Origin: REEB481 sp964586595
Lineage (GTDB): Bacteria; Bacteroidota; Bacteroidia; NS11-12g; UBA955
DNA: 64,000 bases
Direction: 5' to 3'
Assembly: GCA_964586595.1 (NCBI GenBank)
Contig: CAZPHB010000011.1
Coordinates: 34,062 to 98,061 of the forward strand
Within the stretch, counting starts at the first letter, position 1. Every line of letters starts with the position of its first letter. Position numbers and translations under genes: made by a program. The notes under the pieces are model-generated. The model ran no database searches. It had not been told where the DNA came from and saw only the letters and a program-made list of their open reading frames with translations. Of this stretch, positions 16,538 to 24,086 are shown piece after piece.

Positions 16538-17741
16538 CGGTTTTAATTTCAGAGATATTGGCGTTGACCCGTCCTCCTTTGAGGAACAAGGTGATTTCGT
16601 TCCCAGGTTCCAGTTGGGATGCATGATCTACCCGTTTCCCTTTGTGGTAAACCAGCGCATATCCTTGCTGCAGTAAACGGGAAGGATCCATTTGCCGAAT
16701 CAGGCGCAAAGTGTGTTCAACCCATTGTTTCTGTCGATTTAGTTTCCATTGGGCCTGCTGCAGCACGCCGTTCCATTTCGAAATGGTTTCCAGGCGCAAG
16801 CGTTCCAGCTTTCGGGCAGCAACACGCTGTATATTTTTGTAATTCTGCACCACTCCGCTGATGTAATGCATGTTATGGGCCAATATGGCGGCCGCTGCTT
16901 TGGTGGGTGTTTTGTGGCTCTGTGCTGCCATCAGATCGGCGAGGCTGACGTTGCGTTCGTGGCCAATTCCCGTAAAAACAGGAATGGGACATAAGCCCGT
17001 TGCCAATACAGTTTCATAAGCATCGAAAGCGCTCAGGTCGGTATTTGAACCGCCACCACGTACAAGCACCACCACATCAAATGCCTCGGCTTGCGTTCCA
17101 ACCTGTTCCAGGGCTGCGGATAATTGCCTTGCGGCACCTTCACCTTGCACCAGCGACGGAAATACCCGAATGGAAAACCCAAATCCGAAGTTGTTACCCA
17201 ACAATTCATGGGTGAAATCTCTTTGTCCGTCGCTGTCGGGTGCGGTAATCAGTGCAATACGCTGGATTACTGGTGGCACAGGACGCTTGCTGTTGCTGCT
17301 GAAGTACTGGCCTTCTACCTGGAAAAAGTGTTCCGGGTTTGCAAGCAACAGTCGATTCAGCACTTCTTGTTTTTCCTGTTCCATCCTGCCGATGGTATAT
17401 GTGCTGTCCAGTCGCTGAACCTGCAAACGCATGCCAAAACGCGCATTGTAGGTAACCTGAACCTGCAACAACAGCTGTAGGTTCCCGCGGAAGGCAATGC
17501 CGGTACTCAGTTCAAAGCCCCTGATTATCGGGTATTCATTTCGCCAGATGACGGCGTCGGCAGAAGCCAGGATGTTGCCTCCTTCCTGCTCCACCAACTT
17601 AAAAAAGCAGTATTGTCGGTCCGGATAGTTGCGCAGGTCAGTGATTTCTGCCTGCACCCAAAAGGATCTTCCATAAAAGCTGTTGTTGATGCTGTCGGCA
17701 ATCATGCCGGTAAGCTCAGATAGCCGGATGGGCGCGTTCAT
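16524..17741 (-). CDS. xseA: Exodeoxyribonuclease VII large subunit
   Basis: A 405-residue catalytic subunit of exonuclease VII. An N-terminal OB-fold (SFWVQAEITDLR, HCYFxL-type strand YCFFKLVEQ) is followed by the nuclease domain with IALITAPDSDGQRDF, VVLVRGGGSNTDLSAFD and FTGIGHERNVSLADLMA, the last carrying the conserved His and Asp, then a coiled-coil and the short C-terminal RGYALV-like segment (QQGYALVYHKGK). It overlaps cobB by four bases and xseB by 14. Confidence 0.94.
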   Translation of the reverse strand: MNAPIRLSELTGMIADSINNSFYGRSFWVQAEITDLRNYPDRQYCFFKLVEQEGGNILASADAVIWRNEYPIIRGFELSTGIAFRGNLQLLLQVQVTYNARFGMRLQVQRLDSTYTIGRMEQEKQEVLNRLLLANPEHFFQVEGQYFSSNSKRPVPPVIQRIALITAPDSDGQRDFTHELLGNNFGFGFSIRVFPSLVQGEGAARQLSAALEQVGTQAEAFDVVVLVRGGGSNTDLSAFDAYETVLATGLCPIPVFTGIGHERNVSLADLMAAQSHKTPTKAAAAILAHNMHYISGVVQNYKNIQRVAARKLERLRLETISKWNGVLQQAQWKLNRQKQWVEHTLRLIRQMDPSRLLQQGYALVYHKGKRVDHASQLEPGNEITLFLKGGRVNANISEIKTDGTE

Positions 17742-18445
17742 TGAATTGGCCCTCCCGATTTGAATTGTTCATTGATTTCGGCAATAGCCAGCGGAACCCC
17801 GATGGTGGCAGGTGCTGAAATACAGCGTATTCCGTCGGATGTTTTTTCCTGATGCCTGTTGGGATCCACCAGCCAGATGCCGCAATCGTGTGGCGCGTAG
17901 TTGAGCAGATCTGCCGCGGGATACACCTGAAGGGAGGTGCCCACAATGAGCATGGCATCTGCCCGGGAAGTGAGGTAAACGGCTTCGTCCATCATCGGAA
18001 CTGCTTCGCCAAACCAAACTATGTCCGGCCGCAGCGGATGTCCGTCGGGGCAGCGCATGCCAGCATGCAACAATCCCTCATCCAGCCGTTGCCGATACCC
18101 GGTTTCTCCCGAACTTCTGGCATACATCAGTTCTCCGTGCAGATGCGTAACGCGGGTGGAACCGGCACGCTCGTGCAAATCATCTACATTCTGGGTAATC
18201 ACCAGCACTTCGTGTTGCTGTTCCAGTGCAGCAATAGCCAAATGTGCTGCGTTGGGCTGTGATTGAAGCAGGTTGAGCCGCCGCTGATTGTAAAAATCAA
18301 GCACCAGTTCCGGGTTGCGGCGCCAGCCTTCAGGACTGGCCACGTCTTCAACACGGTGGCCTTCCCACAGTCCTCCGGCATCGCGGAAGGTACGGATGCC
18401 ACTTTCGGCACTGATTCCTGCTCCACTGAATACTACAATCCGCAT
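17738..18445 (-). CDS. cobB: NAD-dependent protein deacylase, class III sirtuin
   Basis: A 235-residue sirtuin that removes acyl groups from lysine using NAD. The fold motifs are GAGISAESGI, TQNVDDLHERAG, the catalytic His in HLHGEL, and GTSLQVYPA. The Tyr and Arg of FYNQRR correspond to Tyr92 and Arg95 of E. coli CobB, which favour succinyl or other acidic acyl groups. Only one of the four expected zinc-binding cysteines is visible (GMRCPDG), so the zinc site appears lost. ATG 18445 begins the first beta-strand. It is the first gene of the cobB-xseA-xseB-ldcA run. Confidence 0.9.
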   Translation of the reverse strand: MRIVVFSGAGISAESGIRTFRDAGGLWEGHRVEDVASPEGWRRNPELVLDFYNQRRLNLLQSQPNAAHLAIAALEQQHEVLVITQNVDDLHERAGSTRVTHLHGELMYARSSGETGYRQRLDEGLLHAGMRCPDGHPLRPDIVWFGEAVPMMDEAVYLTSRADAMLIVGTSLQVYPAADLLNYAPHDCGIWLVDPNRHQEKTSDGIRCISAPATIGVPLAIAEINEQFKSGGPIQ

Positions 18446-18515
18446 TTGCCTGCAAGATACTTCAAGTGCCGGCAACGCGAATAGTTGTCAACCTTACCAA
18501 TTCCTGAGATAAGTG

Positions 18516-18523
18516 TACCTTTG
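18516..18523 (+). promoter_or_regulatory. -7 box for purS-dtd
   Basis: TACCTTTG matches TAnnTTTG and ends 4 bases before the purS ATG. No -33 TTG is found at the usual distance. Confidence 0.5.
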
Positions 18524-18527
18524 CCCT

Positions 18528-18779
18528 ATGAAGTTCATTGCGGACATCAACATCATGCCACTGAAAGGATTGTTGGATCCTCAGGGTAAAGCCGTGAGCC
18601 ACAGCATGCCCTCCATCGGGCTGAACAACATCGGGGATGTGCGCATCGGAAAACACATCCAGATGGAGATTGAAGCCGACAGTGAAGCAGCGGCCCATGA
18701 ATCTGCCGAGGTTGCCTGCCGTAAATTGTTGGCCAACCTGATCATGGAATCTTTCCACATCAGCATCCGCCAGGCCTGA
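18528..18779 (+). CDS. purS: Phosphoribosylformylglycinamidine synthase subunit PurS
   Basis: An 83-residue PurS homologue, the small subunit that bridges PurL and PurQ in the fourth step of purine synthesis. Family features are the MKFIADINIMPLKGLLDPQG opening, the GLNNIGDVRIGKHI segment and the ACRKLLANLIMESF region near the end. ATG 18528 follows a -7 box closely. The partner genes purL and purQ are not nearby, which is unusual for purS operons. The dtd gene follows 25 bases later. Confidence 0.9.
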   Translation: MKFIADINIMPLKGLLDPQGKAVSHSMPSIGLNNIGDVRIGKHIQMEIEADSEAAAHESAEVACRKLLANLIMESFHISIRQA

Positions 18780-18804
18780 TAGATCAGCCGGGTAAGATCG
18801 ATCC

Positions 18805-19260
18805 ATGAGGTTGCTTCTTCAACGTGTGGGCCGTGCTTCTGTAAAGGTTGACGGCACTCAGGTTGCTTCCATTGGTAAGGGTTATTTGGTTTTGGTGGGA
18901 ATAGGCGAAGGTGATGTGCCCGAGCAAGCCCGCAAACTTGCAGAAAAACTATTGGGGTTGCGCCTCTTTGCTGATGATGCCGGGAAGATGAACCTAAACC
19001 TCACACAGGTGGGCGGCAGTTTGTTGCTGGTAAGTCAATTCACCCTGTACGCCGACACAAAAAAGGGCAACAGACCGTCGTTCGTGGCTGCGGCCCGTCC
19101 TGAACTCGCCCAGCCGCTGTTTGATTACTTTGTGGAAAGTTGCCGGAGTCTGGCTCCCGAAACAGAAGTGCAAACCGGTGTTTTCGGAGCCATGATGGAT
19201 GTGGAGTTGCTAAACGATGGTCCGGTAACCATTTGGATGGACAGCGCTCAGTGGGATTGA
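18805..19260 (+). CDS. dtd: D-aminoacyl-tRNA deacylase
   Basis: A 151-residue proofreading enzyme that hydrolyses D-amino acids from mischarged tRNA in the cytoplasm. Start MRLLLQRVGRASVKVDG, the SQFTLYAD motif and the C-terminal NDGPVT motif (the cross-subunit GP motif) are diagnostic, and the length is standard. It follows purS on the same strand and is convergent with panC, whose stop lies one base beyond. Confidence 0.96.
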   Translation: MRLLLQRVGRASVKVDGTQVASIGKGYLVLVGIGEGDVPEQARKLAEKLLGLRLFADDAGKMNLNLTQVGGSLLLVSQFTLYADTKKGNRPSFVAAARPELAQPLFDYFVESCRSLAPETEVQTGVFGAMMDVELLNDGPVTIWMDSAQWD

Positions 19261-19261
19261 A

Positions 19262-20095
19262 TCAGCACTTCAGGTTGTCAATGAGCCGAATGCCTTCCAG
19301 ATAGCCGGCATAAAGCAATACAGACGGGCCATCAGGCCATTCATTTAAGGATTCCAGTGTTTCGGGGTTTGCCAATTCCAGGTATTCGGTTTGGATGTCG
19401 TTTTGCTGCAGGTAGGCACGGGCAGCGGAAAGCAGTTCGGGCAAAGGATGTTCTTGTTTTTCAGAACAGATGCGCTGCATGGCCTTAATGATGGCGGGAG
19501 CCTTCGCCCTGGCCTCGGGACTGAGCCGCTTGTTCCGCGAACTCATGGCCAGGCCGTCGGACTCACGCCGGGTGGGAACAATATGCATACGGATGTTCCG
19601 GAAATGCAGGTTCAAAAGCTGCTGCACCACCATGCATTGTTGAAAGTCCTTTGCTCCGAAATAAACATCGTCGGGTTTGATGTCGTGGAACAGGGTCCAC
19701 AACACATCAATCACGCCTTGGAAATGTCCGGGGCGGTAGCTGCCCTCCAACCTGTCGCCTATAGCTCCAAGGTCAACCTTGGGAATTTGAACATCATTGC
19801 GGTACACCTGTCCGGGATTGGGAATGAATACTGCATCGCATCCGGCAGCGCGAAGCATTTGGATGTCGCTGCTGATGGTGCGCGGGTAATGCAACAAGTC
19901 ATCAGGGTTGTTGAATTGTCGTGGATTCACAAAAATGGAGGCAAGGGTAGTGCGTCCCTGCTCCCTGGCAGCGGATATCAGGCTCAAATGTCCTTCATGC
20001 AGCGCGCCCATCGTAGGGATGAAGCCAAGGGGTGTTGCCTTATCCGGTTCATGCAGCCATGAAGCCAGTTTGTTTCTATAGAAAAAAAGTTTCAA
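19262..20095 (-). CDS. panC: Pantothenate synthetase
   Basis: A 277-residue enzyme that condenses pantoate with beta-alanine using ATP to make pantothenate. Motifs: FIPTMGALHEGHL (nucleotide-binding HxGH type), SIFVNPRQFN, the VYFGAKDFQQ loop, and the MSSRNKRLS loop. The start codon is TTG at 20093-20095, since no ATG occurs before the conserved PTMGALHEGH. It is divergently arranged with the GT5-like gene, an arrangement I recall as common in Bacteroidota. Confidence 0.95.
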   Translation of the reverse strand: MKLFFYRNKLASWLHEPDKATPLGFIPTMGALHEGHLSLISAAREQGRTTLASIFVNPRQFNNPDDLLHYPRTISSDIQMLRAAGCDAVFIPNPGQVYRNDVQIPKVDLGAIGDRLEGSYRPGHFQGVIDVLWTLFHDIKPDDVYFGAKDFQQCMVVQQLLNLHFRNIRMHIVPTRRESDGLAMSSRNKRLSPEARAKAPAIIKAMQRICSEKQEHPLPELLSAARAYLQQNDIQTEYLELANPETLESLNEWPDGPSVLLYAGYLEGIRLIDNLKC

Positions 20096-20170
20096 ATTTT
20101 CAAGTTAAATAATTGCTCAAATAGACGGTTTTTCTAGGGTTTTACGGCCTTTTTATCGGATTTTTTTTGT

Positions 20171-20178
20171 TAATTTTG
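20171..20178 (+). promoter_or_regulatory. -7 box for the GT5-like gene
   Basis: TAATTTTG matches TAnnTTTG and lies 19 bases before the ATG at 20198, after a T-rich stretch. Confidence 0.5.
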
Positions 20179-20197
20179 TAATTGCGTTCTGCAAGAT

Positions 20198-21004
20198 ATG
20201 GTGCAAAAAAAGAAAAAGATCCTTTTCGTAAGTTCTGAGATGGCCCCCTTTTTGGAAGACTCACCTGTTGCCACCATTGCCAGGTTGTTGCCACAGGCCA
20301 TTCAGGAAAAAGACAATGAAATTCGCATTCTGGTGCCGCGTTTCGGGGTAATCAATGAGCGCAGGAATCGTTTGCATGAAGTGGTGCGCTTATCGGGCAT
20401 CAACATTACCATTGATGATAACGACAATCCACTCATCATCAAGGTGGCTTCCATTCCCCAAACCAAAATGCAGGTGTACTTCCTCGACAATGAGGATTAT
20501 TTTCACCGCAAAGCCGTTTACAGCAATGAGAAAGGTGAGTTTTTTGAAGATAATGACGAACGAACCATCTTCTTCTGTAAAGGTGTTTTGGAAACGGTGA
20601 AGAAGTTGGGATGGGCTCCTGACATCATTCATTGCCAGGGATGGATGACCAGCCTGATTCCGGTGTACCTCAAGACTATTTACAAAGATGAGCCCGTGTA
20701 TCGAGGTACTAAGGTAGTCTATTCCATTTTTGACAAGGAGTTTGAGCAACAGTTGGGAAAGGATTTCACCCGCAAAGCCAGCCTGAATTCTGTGCCTGAT
20801 AATCAATTGGAGTGTTTTTCTCCCGGTGATCACTGCAGCCTTCAAATTGGTGCCATAACCCATTCAGATGCCATCGTACAGGTAGGAACTACTGTAGATC
20901 CTGCCATTTCCAAGCATATATCAGACAAACCGTTCATGCAGCACAGCGACGATCAACAAGGTGATCAGTATGCTTCCTTGTATGATCAGCTCTGTAACCG
21001 TTAA
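20198..21004 (+). CDS. Stand-alone N-terminal glycogen/starch synthase (GT5) domain protein
   Basis: A 268-residue protein matching only the N-terminal Rossmann half of glycogen synthase: ILFVSSEMAPFLEDSPVATIARLLP aligns with the usual opening of GlgA, and DIIHCQGWMTSLIPVYLK corresponds to the DVVHAHDWxT motif. The C-terminal half that binds ADP-glucose is absent and no remnant follows. The usual ADP-glucose-binding K-x-G-G loop is replaced by the residues around FLEDSPVA, so catalysis is doubtful. The DUF4270 lipoprotein gene follows after 23 bases, and panC is divergent. Confidence 0.75.
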   Translation: MVQKKKKILFVSSEMAPFLEDSPVATIARLLPQAIQEKDNEIRILVPRFGVINERRNRLHEVVRLSGINITIDDNDNPLIIKVASIPQTKMQVYFLDNEDYFHRKAVYSNEKGEFFEDNDERTIFFCKGVLETVKKLGWAPDIIHCQGWMTSLIPVYLKTIYKDEPVYRGTKVVYSIFDKEFEQQLGKDFTRKASLNSVPDNQLECFSPGDHCSLQIGAITHSDAIVQVGTTVDPAISKHISDKPFMQHSDDQQGDQYASLYDQLCNR

Positions 21005-21027
21005 GTCAAAATAGCCGTTCTACACCG

Positions 21028-22365
21028 GTGAACCATTTTAAAATTGCTCTGGCCATTCTGAGCGCAGGTTTTCTGGCTTCTTGCAACAAGTACAAAGACA
21101 GTATTTCATTGCAGGAGCAGGAAAATCAAAATCAAGGGGATTACAGCCTGATGCGCACAGATACGTTTACCATCCTGGCCAACAGTTGGGCTGAGGACAG
21201 CATCCCTGTAAGCAATTTGAGTTATTATCTGTTGGGTGCGATGAATGACCCGGAAACGGGACAAAGTTTTGCTTCAATAGCAACAAACCTGTATCCTACA
21301 CAGCCCGGGAAAACCTTTCCTGCCACCGCTGAAATGGATTCGGCCGTTTTGTTCCTTCCATTCCCACCCGGAAACAACTTCTACGGCAATCCGGGAACCG
21401 CCCAGGCCATCAGTGTTTATCAGCTCAGGCAGCCTGTTGATGAGAATAAATACTATTACAACACCGATAAGGTTTCCTACGGCACAGAGAAAATAGGCAG
21501 TTATTTTGGGCGTTTGAAGAGCACTCGGTTTGATTCCATCAGGTATAATTCCGGGAAAATTCTGATGTATCCGGGATTGCGCATCAGGCTGAGCGATGCA
21601 TTTGCACGCACCTTATTCAATGCACCCACTGCGGTAACGCAAACGAAAGAGGCATTTTCAGAATACATCAAAGGCCTTGCGTTGGTTCCCGAAGACCGTG
21701 ATTTCCAGCCCGAAGAAGGAGGCGTTGCCCTGATGGATTTAAATCCTTCCGGTTTGATTGGTGTGAAGCCAAGGGTTATTCTTTATTACGACGACACTTC
21801 CCAATTGGAATATGAAGTGGGTTATCAGAAAACTGCGGTGAATCAGTTTGAATTCAGGCCCGCTTCGGCAGCACTCACCGCCCAACTGAACGGCAATAAT
21901 TGGTGGCCTTATACCTATGCCCAGTCGATGGGAGGTTGCAAAACCTATCTGAAGATTCCGTGGTTGTTGAACCTGGTGCAGGATCATACCGTGGTCATCA
22001 ACAAGGCAGAACTTTTTGTTTCCCTGAGCGATCAAACATCGCATGCGTTTTATCCGCCACCGGCCAGATTGAATCTTGGTCAGCCGATCAGCGCTTTGCG
22101 GAGAAGAAGCAATGCCATCAGGGATTTTTCAGATAATCCTGCTTATGGTGGTACCTACCTCAAGGACTTGAATGGCTACAAGTTTAACATTACGCTGCAC
22201 GTACAAGATTTAATCAACCAGTATTTCCGGTTTGGCCGGCGTGCTGACCAGGGATTGTTGCTGTTTGTTCCATCTGATAGTCCGGTGAGTGGCTCCAGAG
22301 CGGTATTTGACATGCGTCCCGGAAATACAAAATTGGTCATTACCTACACAAAACTTAACAACTGA
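21028..22365 (+). CDS. DUF4270 family lipoprotein
   Basis: A 445-residue predicted lipoprotein. The start is GTG at 21028, and the signal ends in the lipobox LASC (Cys19), placing it in the outer or inner membrane leaflet. The DxIS-type start of the mature protein, the YLLGAMNDPETGQSFAS segment and the beta-rich C-terminus fit DUF4270, a Bacteroidota family of unknown function. It follows the GT5-like gene in the same transcription direction, and aroF begins 26 bases after its stop. Confidence 0.78.
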   Translation: MNHFKIALAILSAGFLASCNKYKDSISLQEQENQNQGDYSLMRTDTFTILANSWAEDSIPVSNLSYYLLGAMNDPETGQSFASIATNLYPTQPGKTFPATAEMDSAVLFLPFPPGNNFYGNPGTAQAISVYQLRQPVDENKYYYNTDKVSYGTEKIGSYFGRLKSTRFDSIRYNSGKILMYPGLRIRLSDAFARTLFNAPTAVTQTKEAFSEYIKGLALVPEDRDFQPEEGGVALMDLNPSGLIGVKPRVILYYDDTSQLEYEVGYQKTAVNQFEFRPASAALTAQLNGNNWWPYTYAQSMGGCKTYLKIPWLLNLVQDHTVVINKAELFVSLSDQTSHAFYPPPARLNLGQPISALRRRSNAIRDFSDNPAYGGTYLKDLNGYKFNITLHVQDLINQYFRFGRRADQGLLLFVPSDSPVSGSRAVFDMRPGNTKLVITYTKLNN

Positions 22366-22391
22366 TTTAGGCGTTACCCTTACCAAGCTTT

Positions 22392-23261
22392 ATGGAGCGA
22401 AGAAAACCTTATCAATTGGTCAGCAGGGACTGGAAAAGTGAGAATACAGTTGTAGAGGTGAATGGCAGTCGCATTGGTGACCCTGAAGAGGTTGTACTTA
22501 TTGGTGGTCCATGTGCGGTAGAAAATGAAGAGCAGATTTTTACCATCACCGAATATCTTTCCAAACTGGGTGTGCGCATGTTGCGCGGAGGCGCATATAA
22601 ACCCCGAACCTCACCTTACTCCTTCCAGGGATTAAAAACTGAAGGCCTGGAAATGTTGCGCAGGGCTGCCGACAAGTTCAACATGGCTGTGGTATCGGAA
22701 GTGATGAGCGCCGATCGTATTGATGAGCTATGTGCTTTTGCGGATGTGCTTCAGGTTGGAACCCGAAACATGCAAAACTATCCATTGCTGCGTGCTTTGG
22801 GTAAAATCAATAAGCCCATATTGTTGAAAAGGGGCATGAGCAGCACCATTGACGAATGGTTGTTGGCCGCAGAATACATCTTGCTCGGTGGAAATGAGAA
22901 GGTGATGCTTTGCGAACGAGGCATACGCACTTTTGAAACAGCTACACGCAATACGCTTGACCTTACGGCTGTGCCATTGTTGAAAGACCTGACGCACCTG
23001 CCGGTAATCGTCGATCCCAGTCAGGCAACAGGTTTGAGGGAATTGGTTCCACCGATGTGCTATGCAGCTCTGGCTGCAGGTGCTGATGGTTTGATTGTGG
23101 AGGTACATAATCAACCATCTGAGGCCTTGAGCGACGGCGATCAGTCGCTGTATCCGGATCAGTTTGCCGCCATGTTGGATCCCATCCGCTATGTAGCTGC
23201 CTTATACAACAAGCGCCCGGATTTCGACAAAAAAAACAGGGTTTTTAGCCCTGTTTCCTGA
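22392..23261 (+). CDS. aroF: 3-deoxy-7-phosphoheptulonate synthase (DAHP synthase)
   Basis: A 289-residue class I-beta DAHP synthase that joins phosphoenolpyruvate and erythrose 4-phosphate in the first step of the shikimate pathway. Motifs are GGPCAVEN (metal Cys), RGGAYKPRTSPYSFQG, QVGTRNMQNYPLL, KRGM, CERGIRTFE, and VDPSQATG with conserved His and Asp. No ACT or ferredoxin-like regulatory domain precedes the barrel; the N-terminal extension has only about 25 residues. Its last codons contain a terminator serving the opposite strand. Confidence 0.95.
   Translation: MERRKPYQLVSRDWKSENTVVEVNGSRIGDPEEVVLIGGPCAVENEEQIFTITEYLSKLGVRMLRGGAYKPRTSPYSFQGLKTEGLEMLRRAADKFNMAVVSEVMSADRIDELCAFADVLQVGTRNMQNYPLLRALGKINKPILLKRGMSSTIDEWLLAAEYILLGGNEKVMLCERGIRTFETATRNTLDLTAVPLLKDLTHLPVIVDPSQATGLRELVPPMCYAALAAGADGLIVEVHNQPSEALSDGDQSLYPDQFAAMLDPIRYVAALYNKRPDFDKKNRVFSPVS
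23229..23256 (-). terminator. Terminator for the minus-strand gene, inside the aroF 3' end
   Basis: AAACAGGG (23234-23241) pairs with CCCTGTTT (23249-23256) around a 7-base loop. Read on the minus strand, the stem is followed by at least eight T. It therefore ends transcription of the rhodanese-thioredoxin gene, while being translated on the other strand as the last codons of aroF. Confidence 0.7.
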
Positions 23262-23281
23262 ATTAATCAGTTGCTGTTTTT

Positions 23282-24007
23282 TTAAAGTGTGCGAACCGCC
23301 ATTGCGAGTTCTTCATAACTCTGTCTTCCGAGTAATGAACGCACAACTTGGCCATTCCTGTAAAAATTTACCGTAGGATAGCCACCCACCTGATAACGCG
23401 TGGCTAAATCGGGATAAGCTTCACAATCTACCTTGATGACAATCACACGATCAGCCATTTCCTGTTTGATTCTTTCAATGTCGGGAGCCATCAATTTGCA
23501 GGGGCCGCACCAGGTGGTGTAGAAGTCAACAAGGACCAACTTTTCACCTTTAATGGCTTCATCAAATTCGGCAACGGTGTATTCCCTGGCCTTGGGCTTG
23601 GCGTTGGCAAGTGGTTTTCCGGCGCCTTCCCATGCAATAATTCCGCCTTTCAGATCCATCACCTTAGAGAATCCTTTTTGGCGCAACTGTGCAGCAGCAT
23701 CTTCACTTCTGCCACCGGATGCACAATACACAAAAATGGTTTTCTGTTTATCCAGCGCTGAAATCATGCTGTCGAAACGCTCGTTTCTGAAATCTATATT
23801 CAGGGCGCCTTCAATAGTTCCTTGAGCAAATTCTTCAGGCGTGCGCACATCAACCAATACCGCCTGCTTCACCGCAAGAGCCTCGGTTAACTTGTTCTGA
23901 AATTCATCAGGACTCAACTGTTGCTGTCCCTGCACCTGATTGCAGGCTGCGATGGCAAAGATGGTGCTTGCCGCTAATGACCAAAAACCTGTTCTACGTA
24001 CGTTCAT
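23282..24007 (-). CDS. Rhodanese-thioredoxin fusion lipoprotein
   Basis: A 241-residue exported lipoprotein (lipobox IAAC, Cys22) with two domains. Residues about 40-130 are a rhodanese domain with active cysteine in VYCASGGRS. Residues about 140-241 are a thioredoxin domain with the WCGPC redox motif and the cis-Pro stretch GGYPTVNFY. The likely role is thiol or persulfide handling in the periplasm. A -7 box lies 5 bases upstream of the ATG; the terminator at 23229-23256 follows. It is divergent from the membrane glycosyltransferase-like gene. Confidence 0.9.
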   Translation of the reverse strand: MNVRRTGFWSLAASTIFAIAACNQVQGQQQLSPDEFQNKLTEALAVKQAVLVDVRTPEEFAQGTIEGALNIDFRNERFDSMISALDKQKTIFVYCASGGRSEDAAAQLRQKGFSKVMDLKGGIIAWEGAGKPLANAKPKAREYTVAEFDEAIKGEKLVLVDFYTTWCGPCKLMAPDIERIKQEMADRVIVIKVDCEAYPDLATRYQVGGYPTVNFYRNGQVVRSLLGRQSYEELAMAVRTL

Positions 24008-24012
24008 TATTG

Positions 24013-24020
24013 CAAATTTA
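24013..24020 (-). promoter_or_regulatory. -7 box for the rhodanese-thioredoxin gene
   Basis: On the minus strand this reads TAAATTTG, a full match to TAnnTTTG, 5 bases from the ATG. Confidence 0.5.
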
Positions 24021-24086
24021 ACCCCACTTTCGCAGTTAGAAACAGACCTAAGTCACACGAAAGCACACGTTGATGGAATTTTAACC

